From the NCBI RefSeq assembly GCF_000194945.1, contig NZ_GL878511.1:124001-188000 (forward strand): DNA of 64,000 nucleotides. The letters run 5' to 3'. Positions 45,237 through 56,280 of the stretch are shown here, piece after piece. Source of the DNA: Streptococcus sanguinis SK1 = NCTC 7863 (GTDB lineage Bacteria > Bacillota > Bacilli > Lactobacillales > Streptococcaceae). Made by a program: the position numbers and the translations under genes. Under the pieces are notes generated by a model, which saw only the letters and a list, made by a program, of their open reading frames with translations, searched no databases and was not told where the DNA came from. Within the stretch, counting starts at the first letter, position 1, and the number at the start of each line of letters is the position of its first letter.

Positions 45237-45632
45237 CTACATACAATTGCAAGGGACTGTTTCGACAGCCTCTGCTTTCTTTTCATCGAGGACCCGCTGC
45301 AGCTGATTAAGATCTGCAAGCGTAAAGTCACTCTCCTGAATCAAGTTTTCAAGCACCTGGACAATTCTTTTTGAGCAAACCTTGTCTTTCACCTCCTCAA
45401 CCACCAAGTCTAAACTCTGGTCCTGCTTCAACAAAGCCGAGTAAACAAAGGCTTTGCCTGATTTTTCTCTAGTCAAACATCCTTTCTCCACCAAGCGGGT
45501 CAAGAGAGTCTTGACCGTCGACTTCGACCAGTCAAAGCGCTCGGACAAGACGGCGATCAAATCCGTGCTGGTCTGCTTGCCTTCCATCCAGATAATCTTC
45601 ATGATGCGCCATTCCGCATTGGAAATTTTCAT
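45237..45632 (-). CDS. copY: Copper-responsive repressor
   Basis: This 131-residue BlaI/MecI-type repressor has a winged helix (STVKTLLTRLVEKGCL) and a C-terminal Cys-rich end, CNCM, with a further Cys in KVCSKR. Typical CopY has a CxCx4CxC tail; here only the last CxC is present at the end, so metal binding may differ. The start at 45632 follows AAAGGAGAAGCC. It should bind the two cop boxes upstream and release them when Cu(I) replaces zinc. Confidence 0.93.
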   Translation of the reverse strand: MKISNAEWRIMKIIWMEGKQTSTDLIAVLSERFDWSKSTVKTLLTRLVEKGCLTREKSGKAFVYSALLKQDQSLDLVVEEVKDKVCSKRIVQVLENLIQESDFTLADLNQLQRVLDEKKAEAVETVPCNCM

Positions 45633-45651
45633 GGCTTCTCCTTTCAAAATC

Positions 45652-45704
45652 TACATTTGTAAATTTTATAATGCTATTTTACCTCTAAGATTTACATTTG
45701 TCAA
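45652..45704 (-). promoter_or_regulatory. cop operator-promoter
   Basis: Two cop boxes (KACANNTGTA): TACATTTGTA at 45652-45661 and GACAAATGTA on the reverse strand at 45693-45702. Between them is the promoter TTGACA (45699-45704), 17 bases, TAAAAT (45676-45681). The upstream box overlaps the -35. Confidence 0.9.
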
Positions 45705-45715
45705 CCAAAAGTTTT

Positions 45716-45747
45716 AAAAAAAACAAATCTTCCTTTGAAGATTTGTC
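45716..45747 (-). terminator. Terminator of the SGNH/HAD operon
   Basis: Reverse strand: ACAAATCTTC pairs with GAAGATTTGT around AAAG, followed by eight T. Confidence 0.9.
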
Positions 45748-45780
45748 TGGTTGGGCTTTTTTCGCTCCCTATTTTTATCT

Positions 45781-46413
45781 CTATAACGTCTCCTGCAAAA
45801 CCTTGGACAGGGCTGCATAGCCAGCAATGGTCAGATGGAGGCCGTCAGTTGTGTAGTCTGGGCGCAGCTGGCCTTTCTCGTCCAGAAAAGCATCGTAGAG
45901 ATCGATAAACTGGACGTTCATGTAGGCGCTAGCCAGCTGACGATAGGCCTGATTAAGTGCCTGAATCTTTTCATTGCTGCGGACATAGACCGTGCTCTTG
46001 TAGGCTGGAGCTTCATTGACGGGAAGGACAGACAGCAACTGGATCTGAGCCAGAGGATAGTCACGAGAAATCTCCTGAATAACGGCTTCCAAATTAGCCA
46101 GCGTTTCTGTCTGAGGCATCTCCTTGCCAATATCGTTGGTACCTATCAGGATAAAGACCTTATCCAAAGCCTGCCCAAAGAGATGGGCATCTAGGTTTTC
46201 TAAAAGCAAATCAGTCTTATAGCCCCGAATGCCACGGTTAATCAGTCTTTTATCCGTCTGTAAGAGCTCCTGAAGCGGATAGTATTCTACGATGGAGTCT
46301 CCAATAAAGATGATGTCTGGCTCCTTGACAGAGAGTTGATTGAGCTCTCTGTAGTTTTGCTGCAATTTTGCCTGCTCCTTGAGAAGCCATTCTTCTAGTA
46401 ATTGTACTGCCAT
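45781..46413 (-). CDS. SGNH/GDSL-type hydrolase
   Basis: This 210-residue esterase-like protein has block I FIGDSIVEYYPL (catalytic Ser), Gly in NRGIRGYKTD, block III IGTNDIG and block V DGLHLTIAGY (Asp and His). No signal peptide. Such proteins deacylate lipids or sugars, including platelet-activating-factor-acetylhydrolase-like members. The start overlaps the stop of the HAD gene (TAATG), so translation is coupled. Confidence 0.9.
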   Translation of the reverse strand: MAVQLLEEWLLKEQAKLQQNYRELNQLSVKEPDIIFIGDSIVEYYPLQELLQTDKRLINRGIRGYKTDLLLENLDAHLFGQALDKVFILIGTNDIGKEMPQTETLANLEAVIQEISRDYPLAQIQLLSVLPVNEAPAYKSTVYVRSNEKIQALNQAYRQLASAYMNVQFIDLYDAFLDEKGQLRPDYTTDGLHLTIAGYAALSKVLQETL

Positions 46414-47243
46414 TATTCCCTTTCCTCTTCTAAGTATTGCTCAAGTATCTGTAAAACACCGGCTTCTGTATTTGCTGGCGCTAGGTAGTCCGCTATCTTT
46501 TTGACCCGCTCATCGCCATTCTCCATAGCGTAAGAAATACCTGCTAATTCAAGCATTTCTATGTCATTTTCACTATCCCCAAAAGCCATTATTTCTGAGC
46601 TTTGAATCTGCCACTTAGCCATCAGCTGCTGCAAGCCCCAAGCCTTGTGCATCCCATCTTGGAGGATGTCAATCGCACCGTAACCACTGGCAACAGCGCT
46701 CAATCGGCCAGCAAAATGCTGATTAATCAGACGAGCATGCTCTGCTGCTGCAGCCTCTTCTACCATCATACTCATTTTTAAGACCTTGTCAAAGGGATAA
46801 TCCTGAAGGCTTGGCAAAAAGTTCATTCGCTTGTAGAAGAGCTGAGCCATTTCCTTAGTCATGACTTTTTCAATCAAGGGAAACTCTGTCCCCTCCTGGA
46901 CAAAGCCGCCTATTTCAGAGGTCACAACCAGCTGAAGCTCCCTTTCACGACCGGAAAAATAATCCAGCGCATCCCTAATCAATCCAGGTTCCCAGAAGCT
47001 GCTCATGCTTAGCCGATTCTTTTCAAAAATCCTCGCTCCGTTGGCGACTACCAAGGTCATGCGTTCTACCAAATCTCCCAATAGCAGGCGCATCCGTGGA
47101 ATTTCATTACCAGTAGCCACCACAAAGCGAATGTCTCTCTTCTCCAGCTCATCTAAAATAGTAGTCAGACGCGGCAAATCCAGCTGTCCCTGTCCGTCCA
47201 GCAAGGTTCCATCCATGTCTGTCGCTATCATCTTTATACTCAT
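46413..47243 (-). CDS. Cof-type HAD phosphatase
   Basis: This 276-residue protein has DMDGTLL (nucleophile Asp), VATGNE, and the C-terminal GDSENDIEML, with the type IIB cap of the Cof family. Members dephosphorylate sugar phosphates, flavin nucleotides or pyridoxal phosphate. The ribosome binding site is poor. It is cotranscribed with the SGNH hydrolase and is an intact relative of the broken gene at 5506-6347. Confidence 0.9.
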   Translation of the reverse strand: MSIKMIATDMDGTLLDGQGQLDLPRLTTILDELEKRDIRFVVATGNEIPRMRLLLGDLVERMTLVVANGARIFEKNRLSMSSFWEPGLIRDALDYFSGRERELQLVVTSEIGGFVQEGTEFPLIEKVMTKEMAQLFYKRMNFLPSLQDYPFDKVLKMSMMVEEAAAAEHARLINQHFAGRLSAVASGYGAIDILQDGMHKAWGLQQLMAKWQIQSSEIMAFGDSENDIEMLELAGISYAMENGDERVKKIADYLAPANTEAGVLQILEQYLEEERE

Positions 47244-47388
47244 TTTTTATCCATTTCTATTTTTAGCATCTGGTTTTTACTGTTCCTTTTCCAGAAAACC
47301 TCTGACTTTTAGACATATTATACTACTTAAAAAAGTAAAAAGAAAGGCAAGAAGAGGCGGATAAGACGGTCGATTTTACAAAGGGCAC

Positions 47389-47417
47389 TTTTCAATCCTC
47401 CAGTTTTATATTATAAT
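47389..47417 (+). promoter_or_regulatory. busR promoter
   Basis: TTTTCA (47389-47394), 17-base gap, TATAAT (47412-47417). Confidence 0.65.
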
Positions 47418-47453
47418 CATAGCTATATTCCTGTCGTAAAATTGGAGGTCCTC

Positions 47454-48095
47454 ATGAGCAAAAAAGAAGTCGCATTCCCACGCTACCAGCAGATTGCCGT
47501 CGCCATTGCCGAGCGAATCGTTGACGGCAAATATCCTATCGGCAGCAAGATCTATGCTCGCTCTACCTTAGCCAGCAACTTCAATGTCTCCCCTGAAACA
47601 GCCCGCAAGGCTATTAATGTGCTGGTAGATTTGGAAATCATGGAAGTCCGTCATGGCAGTGGGGCCTTCATTTCCTCCAAGGAAAAAGCTCAGCAGTTTC
47701 TCAAGACCTATAAAGATGTCAACTCTCTGCAGGACCTCAAAAGCAAGCTCCACCAGAGCATCCAGCGCCAAGAGGAAGAATTTGCAAACTTTTCCCAGCT
47801 CCTTAACCAGCTTCTCAGCCGAACTAAAGATGTCCAGCAGCGCTTCCCTTTTAATCCCTACGAGCTCCAGCTCTCAGCAGACGCCATCAACCTAGGAAAA
47901 TCTATCAATGAGCTCAATATCTGGCACTCGACTGGCGCTACCATTGTCGCAGTCCAGCAGGGAGACCAACTCCTAATCTCGCCTGGTCCTTATACCAAGC
48001 TGGAAGCCGGCAATACCATCTACTTTGTTGGCAACGAATTATCGGTCGGTTTGATGCATAATTTATTTTTTAATGAAATTGAAACAAACAAGTGA
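47454..48095 (+). CDS. busR: Osmolyte-transport repressor
   Basis: This 213-residue regulator has a GntR-type winged helix (residues about 8-75: IGSKIYARSTLASNFNVSPE), a helical coiled linker, and a C-terminal RCK_C/TrkA_C domain (NIWHSTGATIVAVQQ, LEAGNTIYFVGN). BusR of Lactococcus and Streptococcus agalactiae has this layout and represses busAB when c-di-AMP binds the RCK_C domain. TTGGAGGTCCTC precedes the ATG. It lies directly upstream of busAA with a terminator between. Confidence 0.93.
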   Translation: MSKKEVAFPRYQQIAVAIAERIVDGKYPIGSKIYARSTLASNFNVSPETARKAINVLVDLEIMEVRHGSGAFISSKEKAQQFLKTYKDVNSLQDLKSKLHQSIQRQEEEFANFSQLLNQLLSRTKDVQQRFPFNPYELQLSADAINLGKSINELNIWHSTGATIVAVQQGDQLLISPGPYTKLEAGNTIYFVGNELSVGLMHNLFFNEIETNK

Positions 48096-48113
48096 AACAG
48101 CACTTGTTTTTTT
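48087..48113 (+). terminator. busR terminator containing the stop codon
   Basis: AACAAGTG pairs with CACTTGTT around AAACAG, followed by a T-run. The busR TGA lies in the hairpin. Confidence 0.85.
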
Positions 48114-48216
48114 CTTTGTCAAAAAACAGAATAGACAGGCGAATCCGCTGTCTGACAAGGTTTTTACGACTTTCAAAAATATTTCAAAAAATCACTCCCC
48201 TTTTTTATAATAGCCG

Positions 48217-48242
48217 AAAAAGGCCGTTCTGACGGTCTTTTG
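48217..48242 (+). terminator. Second hairpin before the bus promoter
   Basis: AAAAAGGCCGT pairs with ACGGTCTTTT (one G-T pair) around TCTG. It insulates the bus promoter from busR. Confidence 0.7.
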
Positions 48243-48245
48243 GGT

Positions 48246-48323
48246 TTGACAAAGTGACCACACGATGTTATACTGTGATGGTCTTTTAAGTGACAACTTA
48301 TCAAAATAAACATGTAGTCACTT
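48246..48323 (+). promoter_or_regulatory. bus promoter with two bipartite BusR-type operators
   Basis: Promoter: TTGACA (48246-48251), 17 bases, TATACT (48269-48274). Operator B: AAGTGAC (48288-48294), 22 bases, GTCACTT (48317-48323). Operator A: AAGTGAC (48252-48258), 22 bases, the degenerate half GTCTTTT (48281-48287). A lies across the promoter, B just downstream. Confidence 0.8.
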
Positions 48324-48342
48324 TTACAAAAGGAGAAATACG

Positions 48343-49533
48343 TTGAATAAACTAGAAGTAAAACATTTGACTAAAATTTTCGGTAAAAGGCAAAAGCAAG
48401 CTCTGGAAATGGTGCAGCAGGCCAAAAGCAAAACGGAAATTTTAGAAAAAACCGGTGCTACTGTCGGAGTTTACGATGTAAACTTTGAGGTTCAGACCGG
48501 AGAAATTTTTGTCATCATGGGACTGTCCGGTAGTGGTAAGTCTACCCTTATCCGCCTGCTCAACCGATTGATTGACCCGACATCAGGCGACATTTACATC
48601 GACGGCCAAGATGTAGCCAAGATGAACGAAGAGGAGCTGCGTGACGTTCGCCGCCACAAGCTCAATATGGTCTTCCAAAACTTTGGACTCTTCCCGCATC
48701 GGACCATTCTGGAAAATACTGAGTTCGGTCTGGAAGTCCGAGGTGTTGATAAGGAGGAGCGCACGCGCCTAGCTGAACAAGCTCTGGACAATGCTGGTCT
48801 CCTGTCCTTCAAGGATCAATACCCCGATCAGCTCTCCGGTGGGATGCAGCAGCGGGTCGGTCTAGCTCGAGCTTTGGCCAACAATCCTGATATTCTGCTC
48901 ATGGACGAAGCCTTCTCAGCTCTAGATCCCCTTATCCGCCGAGAAATGCAGGATGAACTGCTGGATCTGCAGGCAGAGCATGAGCGTACTATTATCTTTA
49001 TCACCCACGATCTCAATGAGGCCCTGCGTATCGGTGACCGTATTGCTATTATGGCTGACGGTCAGATTATGCAAATTGGCACCGGTGAGGAAATCCTGAC
49101 CAATCCAGCCAACGACTTCGTTCGAGAGTTCGTTGAAGATGTTGACCGCTCCAAGGTCTTGACTGCCCAGAATATCATGACAACGCCACTGACTACTAAC
49201 ATTGACATTGACGGACCAACCGTGGCCCTTAATCGCATGAAAAAAGAAGAGGTCAGTATGCTGCTGGCTGTTGATAGGAAGCGACATCTTAAGGGTAGTC
49301 TAACTGCCGAAGCCGCCCGCGATGCCCGTAAACAGCATCAAGCACTGGCTGAAGTGATTGATAAGAACGTCCGCAAGGTCACTCAGGAAACCCTGATTAC
49401 CGATATTTTCCCGCTGATTTACGATTCACCAGCGCCTCTGGCCGTTGTAGATGATAAGGACAAGTTAGTCGGCGTTATTATCAAAGGTCGAGTCATCGAA
49501 GCCTTGGCCAATACTACTGAATCTGAAGAATAA
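48343..49533 (+). CDS. busAA: Glycine betaine ABC transporter ATPase
   Basis: This 396-residue ATPase of the OpuAA/ProV type has Walker [10 protein letters not shown], signature LSGGMQQR, Walker [13 protein letters not shown] and a C-terminal CBS pair (about residues 275-395), known in this family as the ionic-strength sensor. The start is TTG at 48343, 7 bases after AAAGGAG. It pairs with the permease-binding-protein fusion encoded 14 bases downstream to import glycine betaine during osmotic stress. Confidence 0.95.
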   Translation: MNKLEVKHLTKIFGKRQKQALEMVQQAKSKTEILEKTGATVGVYDVNFEVQTGEIFVIMGLSGSGKSTLIRLLNRLIDPTSGDIYIDGQDVAKMNEEELRDVRRHKLNMVFQNFGLFPHRTILENTEFGLEVRGVDKEERTRLAEQALDNAGLLSFKDQYPDQLSGGMQQRVGLARALANNPDILLMDEAFSALDPLIRREMQDELLDLQAEHERTIIFITHDLNEALRIGDRIAIMADGQIMQIGTGEEILTNPANDFVREFVEDVDRSKVLTAQNIMTTPLTTNIDIDGPTVALNRMKKEEVSMLLAVDRKRHLKGSLTAEAARDARKQHQALAEVIDKNVRKVTQETLITDIFPLIYDSPAPLAVVDDKDKLVGVIIKGRVIEALANTTESEE

Positions 49534-49547
49534 GGGAGGTTCGCATT

Positions 49548-51272
49548 TTGAATATTTTACAACAGCCAATCCCCGTTTCTCAATGGGTTGAGGCCTTTAC
49601 TAACTGGGTAACTGATACCTTCTCCGGGCTTTTCTCGGTTCTTCAGGCTATCGGAAATGCCATCATGAATGGAATGACAGACACCCTGCTCTTCATTCCA
49701 CCCCTGCTCTTTATCGCAGTCATCACTATTTTTACCTATTTGATTTCCAAACGTAAGATGGGGCTGCCCCTGCTCACCTTCCTAGGCCTGCTCTTTGTTT
49801 ACAACCAAGGCCTCTGGGAAAATCTCATGAACACTGTGACCTTGGTCATCGTCTCCAGTGCCATTTCCATTATCATCGGTATTCCACTGGGGATTTGGAT
49901 GGCTAAGAGCAATCGCGTCGAAGCCGTTATCAAGCCCTTGCTGGACTTTATGCAGACCATGCCAGCCTTTGTCTACCTGATACCGGCCGTAGCCTTCTTC
50001 GGCATTGGTATGGTGCCTGGGGTCTTTGCCTCTGTCATCTTTGCCCTGCCACCGACTGTCCGCTTTACCAATCTAGCCATTCGTCAGATTCCAACCGAGC
50101 TGATTGAAGCGTCAGACTCCTTCGGGGGCACTGGCAAGCAGAAGCTCTTCAAAGTCGAGCTGCCTCTGGCTAAAAATACCATCCTAGCTGGGGTCAATCA
50201 GACCATCATGCTGGCTCTTTCAATGGTCGTTACCGCCTCTATGATTGGGGCGCCAGGACTGGGCCGCGGCGTTCTCTCTGCCCTGCAGCATGCCGACATC
50301 GGTTCCGGCTTTGTCAATGGGGTATCTCTGGTTATCCTGGCCATTATCATTGACCGCCTGACCCAGAAGCTCAACCAGCCTCTGGCTAAAAAATCACCGG
50401 TCACTGCCAAGGAAAAACGCAAGAAGATTATGCTCTGGTCTGCTCTGGCTGCTGTCATCCTGACAGCCTTTGTCGGAAATCAAGTAACCAAGCTTCAGCA
50501 AAGCAAAAAAGAAAAGGTCAACCTTGCCTATGTTGAATGGGACTCCGAAGTTGCCTCAACCAATGTCGTAGCGGAAGCTCTCAAGGAAATGGGCTACGAT
50601 GTCACCATCACACCGCTGGACAATGCCGTTATGTGGAAGTCCGTTGCTAATGGCGAAGCCGATGCCATGGTTTCTGCCTGGTTGCCGACCACCCATGCTT
50701 CTCTCTATGAGGAGTACAAGGACAAGCTAGTGGACTTGGGGCCAAACCTTGAGGGCGTTAAAACAGGGCTAGTCGTACCAAGCTATATGGACGCTGACTC
50801 TATCGAAGACCTGTCAGACCAAGCCAAGAAAACCATCACAGGTATTGAGCCCGGCGCTGGTATCATGACCGCGACTGAGAAGACTATGCAAGAATACAGC
50901 AATCTCAGTGGCTGGAATCTTTCTTCTTCCTCAACAGGAGCCATGACCACTGCTCTGGATCAGGCTATTAAGAATAAAGAAGATATCATCGTAACCGGCT
51001 GGTCACCTCACTGGATGTTCTCCAAATACGACCTCAAATACCTCAAGGATTCTAAGGGAACCATGGGTGGCAAGGAAGCTATCCACACTATTACTCGAAA
51101 AAATCTAGACAAGGACTTGCCAGAAGTCAATAAGGTCCTAGACAACTTCAACTGGACCCAAAAGGACATGGAAGAAGTCATGCTTAAGATTAACGAAGGC
51201 AGCTCACCAGAAGCTGCAGCCAAAGAGTGGATCAAAAACCACCAGAAAGAAGTCGAAAGTTGGAAGAAATAA
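49548..51272 (+). CDS. busAB: Glycine betaine ABC transporter permease fused to substrate-binding domain
   Basis: Residues about 1-290 form the permease (EAA loop IRQIPTELIEASDSFGGTG); residues about 310-574 form an OpuAC-type binding domain (VNLAYVEWDSEVAST, then AWLPTTHASLYEEY). The fusion places a binding domain on each half of the dimer, as in lactococcal OpuA. The start is TTG at 49548 after AAGGGAGG. The BusR-type operators upstream of busAA should control it. Confidence 0.95.
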   Translation: MNILQQPIPVSQWVEAFTNWVTDTFSGLFSVLQAIGNAIMNGMTDTLLFIPPLLFIAVITIFTYLISKRKMGLPLLTFLGLLFVYNQGLWENLMNTVTLVIVSSAISIIIGIPLGIWMAKSNRVEAVIKPLLDFMQTMPAFVYLIPAVAFFGIGMVPGVFASVIFALPPTVRFTNLAIRQIPTELIEASDSFGGTGKQKLFKVELPLAKNTILAGVNQTIMLALSMVVTASMIGAPGLGRGVLSALQHADIGSGFVNGVSLVILAIIIDRLTQKLNQPLAKKSPVTAKEKRKKIMLWSALAAVILTAFVGNQVTKLQQSKKEKVNLAYVEWDSEVASTNVVAEALKEMGYDVTITPLDNAVMWKSVANGEADAMVSAWLPTTHASLYEEYKDKLVDLGPNLEGVKTGLVVPSYMDADSIEDLSDQAKKTITGIEPGAGIMTATEKTMQEYSNLSGWNLSSSSTGAMTTALDQAIKNKEDIIVTGWSPHWMFSKYDLKYLKDSKGTMGGKEAIHTITRKNLDKDLPEVNKVLDNFNWTQKDMEEVMLKINEGSSPEAAAKEWIKNHQKEVESWKK

Positions 51273-51280
51273 AAGCATAG

Positions 51281-51315
51281 AAAAACCCTGAGATACTGTT
51301 ATCTCAGGGTTTTTG
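51281..51315. terminator. Bidirectional terminator
   Basis: AAAAACCCTGAGATA pairs perfectly with its complement around CTGT, with T-runs on both strands. Confidence 0.92.
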
Positions 51316-51378
51316 ATTAGCTTCTTTCTTGTCTTACAAGACTTAGGCATCTTTTAAAGATTGCTTCTATTTGGAGCA

Positions 51379-53508
51379 TCATTCTTTAATAGCATCTTCG
51401 TATCTGTCAAAGGCATAGTGGCTCTGTGCGTAGAGTGGATTATCCATGGCCAATAGCAAGTATTCATTTTCTGTTTTATTGCTGTCTCCATCAGAGTCAT
51501 TCCAGGTAACATCTAAGGCCAGCCACTGACCATCTACTTTTGCGAAGTTCCAAGCATGCGGGTCAAAATCATCTGTATTTCCACTCACATACATGGTTTC
51601 GAGACCAGCTTCCTGAGCAAGAGCCTGGAAAGTTACAGCGTAAGCTTGACAGACTCCCTTACCCTCAAATAGCGGACCAGTAATATCAAAACTAGATTCA
51701 TACTTGCGAATACCGTCTTGCATATCTTTAAACGCTTTTGAAATAGCTTCTTCTGATTCTTTATTCTCAATAGATGTTTTGTAATTCAAAAAGCCTTGGT
51801 AAGCAGCCTTATCATAGCTAATATGCTCAATCATATACTGATTAATCGCCTCAATCTTTTCTCGATCGCTCATCTGGTCTTTGATGATGTCTTTGACAAT
51901 CTCTTTGACTTTTTTGCGGGCCTTCTTATATTTGGCTGTTTCATTAGCATCGTATTTAAAACTTACCACATGTTGCTTAGCATCAATGGTAGGAACCACT
52001 CCCTGCTGAATGACTGGATTTTGCTCTAAAACATCGTGAAGCAATTCACTGACATCTCCTTCACTCAGCTCTGGAAACTCACTGTAATCAACATATTCAG
52101 CATCTGACAGAAGGGCCTTAGCAAAATATTCCTGCGCTGCACTTCTGGCTGCCACCCTTTCCTCAATGTCACTAACATCATGAACGACTGTTTTACCCTT
52201 GAGATCCAAGTCAGCCTGCTCTACACTGATATATTTCTCTGAAACACCCGACTTGTTTTCCTCTTTATTGACCTTTTCATTATGCTTATCTACAACAGGC
52301 TGCACTTCTTCTACACTGGCCTGTTCAATGAAAAAGTCCGTTTTGACAGTAGGCATGCCCTTGATAGAGACCAGACATCTGACATCCCGGCCTTCTTTTT
52401 CAATTTTTTCATAGACGATTGGAAAGTTCTGAATCTGGCCATCCATCATCTGCAGCGGTGCTTCTTCAGGAATGTTTCCTTTCTGCCTCAGGGCGGAAAC
52501 CTGGTCAGAAAAAGTCCGAAAATCGATTTGATTCGGCATCAGTTTCGCAAAGCTATCAGATGAGATAGGATTGCTGATAGTTCCTAAAGCTTCTTTGTCT
52601 TTAAGGGGAACAACAAGGAGTTCATAAGGCTTTTTCTCAACCGTTTTCTTACTGTAATCCTGGTCGTAAGCCTGCAGCAACCGTTGTCTGGCAAGAATTG
52701 GATCATCACCAGAACGGCCTCCGTTGCGGCTATCATAGTGGGTAGGCAAATCTGTCCGATACACTGTCGAAGTGACCCGATCGACCTCTTTATAGTTATA
52801 AAGGCCTGTCTTCGTATCACTGCCAGGCATGGTCACATACTCTCTTTTTATAATGGAATAAGAGTCCGCTCCCGGTACTTCCGTCCATTCCAGCTGCAAG
52901 CGACCATCTCCGAGCAGACTGCTCTTGGTTTTCAGGGCTAGCTTGTCGCGCCCTTTCTTATCTATTTTAACAATCCAAAGTTTTGGTTTTTTAAGCTTTT
53001 TACCTGTGCGCTCATCATCACGTTGCAGCAAATAGAGCGTATCAAAGACACCCCAGCTCTCACCTTGCTTGGCTAGACCATATTCCGTATGCTCTCCATT
53101 TGGCTCCACTCTAGTCGCAGAGAAATGATAAGCTGGCTCAATCACTATCTGCCGCTTATCATTCATCTTGAAGTCACCCCCTAAAATAGCTCGTAAGTTG
53201 CTGTCCCCATAAATTTCAAAGGAAGAAATCAACTCGGTCTGTCCTTCATGTGGCAGTGTCTCAAAATCGTTAGGCTTTTGTACCTCTGTCGGAAAGGTAA
53301 TAGGCTCATTTTCCTTGATCTGAATGACCTTTTCTTGGACATCATAAGGAGTATTTTTGCTGTATTTTTCTCTCAGCTTACGAACACTTTCCGAAAATTG
53401 GCTGCCTTGCTCTCCCGGACCTCCACCGTTCTTTTGAAAAAGACTGCAGCCCATCAGAAAACAAATCAACAGAGTAAGCAGAGAAATGAAACGGATTTTC
53501 CTACTCAT
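51379..53508 (-). CDS. Transglutaminase-like lipoprotein
   Basis: This 709-residue protein starts at 53508 (GGAGGGGAAATC before ATG); the in-frame extension upstream has no ribosome binding site. It has a lipoprotein signal with lipobox LMGCS. A central region looks like a fibronectin-type or beta-sandwich module (LQLEWTEVPGADSYSIIKR). The C-terminal transglutaminase core has GKGVCQAYAV (Cys), DPHAWN (His) and ALDVTWND (Asp). It is tethered outside the membrane. Such proteins may act as peptidases or crosslinkers of wall or surface proteins. Confidence 0.88.
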   Translation of the reverse strand: MSRKIRFISLLTLLICFLMGCSLFQKNGGGPGEQGSQFSESVRKLREKYSKNTPYDVQEKVIQIKENEPITFPTEVQKPNDFETLPHEGQTELISSFEIYGDSNLRAILGGDFKMNDKRQIVIEPAYHFSATRVEPNGEHTEYGLAKQGESWGVFDTLYLLQRDDERTGKKLKKPKLWIVKIDKKGRDKLALKTKSSLLGDGRLQLEWTEVPGADSYSIIKREYVTMPGSDTKTGLYNYKEVDRVTSTVYRTDLPTHYDSRNGGRSGDDPILARQRLLQAYDQDYSKKTVEKKPYELLVVPLKDKEALGTISNPISSDSFAKLMPNQIDFRTFSDQVSALRQKGNIPEEAPLQMMDGQIQNFPIVYEKIEKEGRDVRCLVSIKGMPTVKTDFFIEQASVEEVQPVVDKHNEKVNKEENKSGVSEKYISVEQADLDLKGKTVVHDVSDIEERVAARSAAQEYFAKALLSDAEYVDYSEFPELSEGDVSELLHDVLEQNPVIQQGVVPTIDAKQHVVSFKYDANETAKYKKARKKVKEIVKDIIKDQMSDREKIEAINQYMIEHISYDKAAYQGFLNYKTSIENKESEEAISKAFKDMQDGIRKYESSFDITGPLFEGKGVCQAYAVTFQALAQEAGLETMYVSGNTDDFDPHAWNFAKVDGQWLALDVTWNDSDGDSNKTENEYLLLAMDNPLYAQSHYAFDRYEDAIKE

Positions 53509-53716
53509 GATTTCCCCTCCTGAAGTAAATATTCTTAATATATTATACCATATTTTATTTGAGGTGTCTTTGTTTTTTGTAAACGGATTCAAATATCTGC
53601 AATTTTGCGAATAAACTCTTAATTTTTTTATAGAGACAGCTTCCCTCAAACTACTGCATTTTCTCCTCTTGCTTTTAAAATCAAGAGGCTTCAGCCAATT
53701 ACCTCCTTAAAACATA

Positions 53717-53750
53717 GAAAAACCAAGCCAGATAGGACTTGGTTTATTTT
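53717..53750 (-). terminator. Terminator of the intact bgl gene
   Basis: Reverse strand: AACCAAG pairs with CTTGGTT around ten bases, ending TTTTTC. The rest of 53509-53782 holds the promoter region of the lipoprotein gene and nothing else I can identify. Confidence 0.75.
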
Positions 53751-53782
53751 ATAAGGAGCCATTTTATTTTGATTTAAGTCAT

Positions 53783-55258
<1,476 letters not shown>

Positions 55259-55333
55259 TTATAATAGTTGTCAAGCATATTTTCTAACACAATTATCTTA
55301 ATAAATTGTACTATTCTATGAAAGAGTGTCCCC

Positions 55334-56160
55334 ATGATTGATTTAGGCCAACTACATAAAAATACCGTTTTTAAAAACCAACGAACCCCTTATTCTCTGA
55401 CCCGCACCATCACTGAGAATGGTCATCCAGATATTCTTTTTCACTGGCATACCGATGTTGAAATGATTTATGTCCACGAAGGAAAAGCACAATTTCATAT
55501 TGACGACGACTACTTTAACAGCGAAAAAGGTGATATTATCCTGATCCGCCCTAATGCCCTGCACTCCATCCATCCCATCAACGACGAGCGCCATTATATG
55601 GACGCCATTAATTTTCATCTGGATCTGATGGGCTACTCTGCCATGGATCAGGCCAGCATCAACTATCTGCAGCCCCTCTACAATGGTCAGCTGGACTTGA
55701 CTCATGTGATCAAGCCCAATGATACAGCCTATGCGGAGATTCGCCAGTTCCTCTTAGCAGCTATGGAAACAGGCTATTTCCGCAAATCTTACTACGAGTT
55801 TCAGCTCAAAGCCCAGCTCAACCAGCTCTTCTACCTACTCTTTGAGAATGGCTATGTCATTTCCAAAGACCTGTCACCAGAAGGATATCGCAAAGAAGAA
55901 AAGATTCGCTCCATCATCGACTACATCAATGCCCACTACCAAGAAGACCTGAATATTGACCAACTGGCTGGCATCTGGGCGTTTCCTGCATTGAGTACCT
56001 AATCCAATTCCGCTTGCGCAAGGCAGCCGAACTCCTGCAGCACTCCAACCTCTCTGTACTAGAAATCTCCAGCCAAGCTGGCTTTAATAACCTGTCCAAC
56101 TTCAACCGCCAGTTCAAAAAATACTATCAAATGACACCAAGTCAGTATCGGAAGAAATGA
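55334..56160 (+). pseudogene. AraC-family regulator with deletion and frameshift in the DNA-binding domain
   Basis: The first frame (from MIDLGQLHKNT) gives a complete cupin effector domain (FHWHTDVEMIYVHEGKAQFH, GDIILIRPNALHSI) and the start of the first helix-turn-helix (NIDQLAGI), then stops at 56000-56002. Another frame, from GGC at 55978, resumes VSCIEYLIQFRLRKAAELL and the second helix-turn-helix (ISSQAGFNNLSNFNRQFKK) to a stop at 56158-56160. About 16 residues of the first DNA-binding unit are missing and the frame is shifted. It faces bgl divergently and was probably its activator. Confidence 0.88.
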
Positions 56161-56184
56161 AGCTCTACAATGGAAAATAAAAAG

Positions 56185-56228
56185 ACGAATACCTGCTGAC
56201 AAAATATGCTAGGAGGTATTCGTTTTTT
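56185..56228 (+). terminator. Terminator of the AraC pseudogene
   Basis: ACGAATACCT pairs with AGGTATTCGT, followed by TTTTT. Confidence 0.88.
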
Positions 56229-56280
56229 GTAATGCTAATATTATAAGAAGTATTGAAACAGCAACATGTTTTGTAAGATA

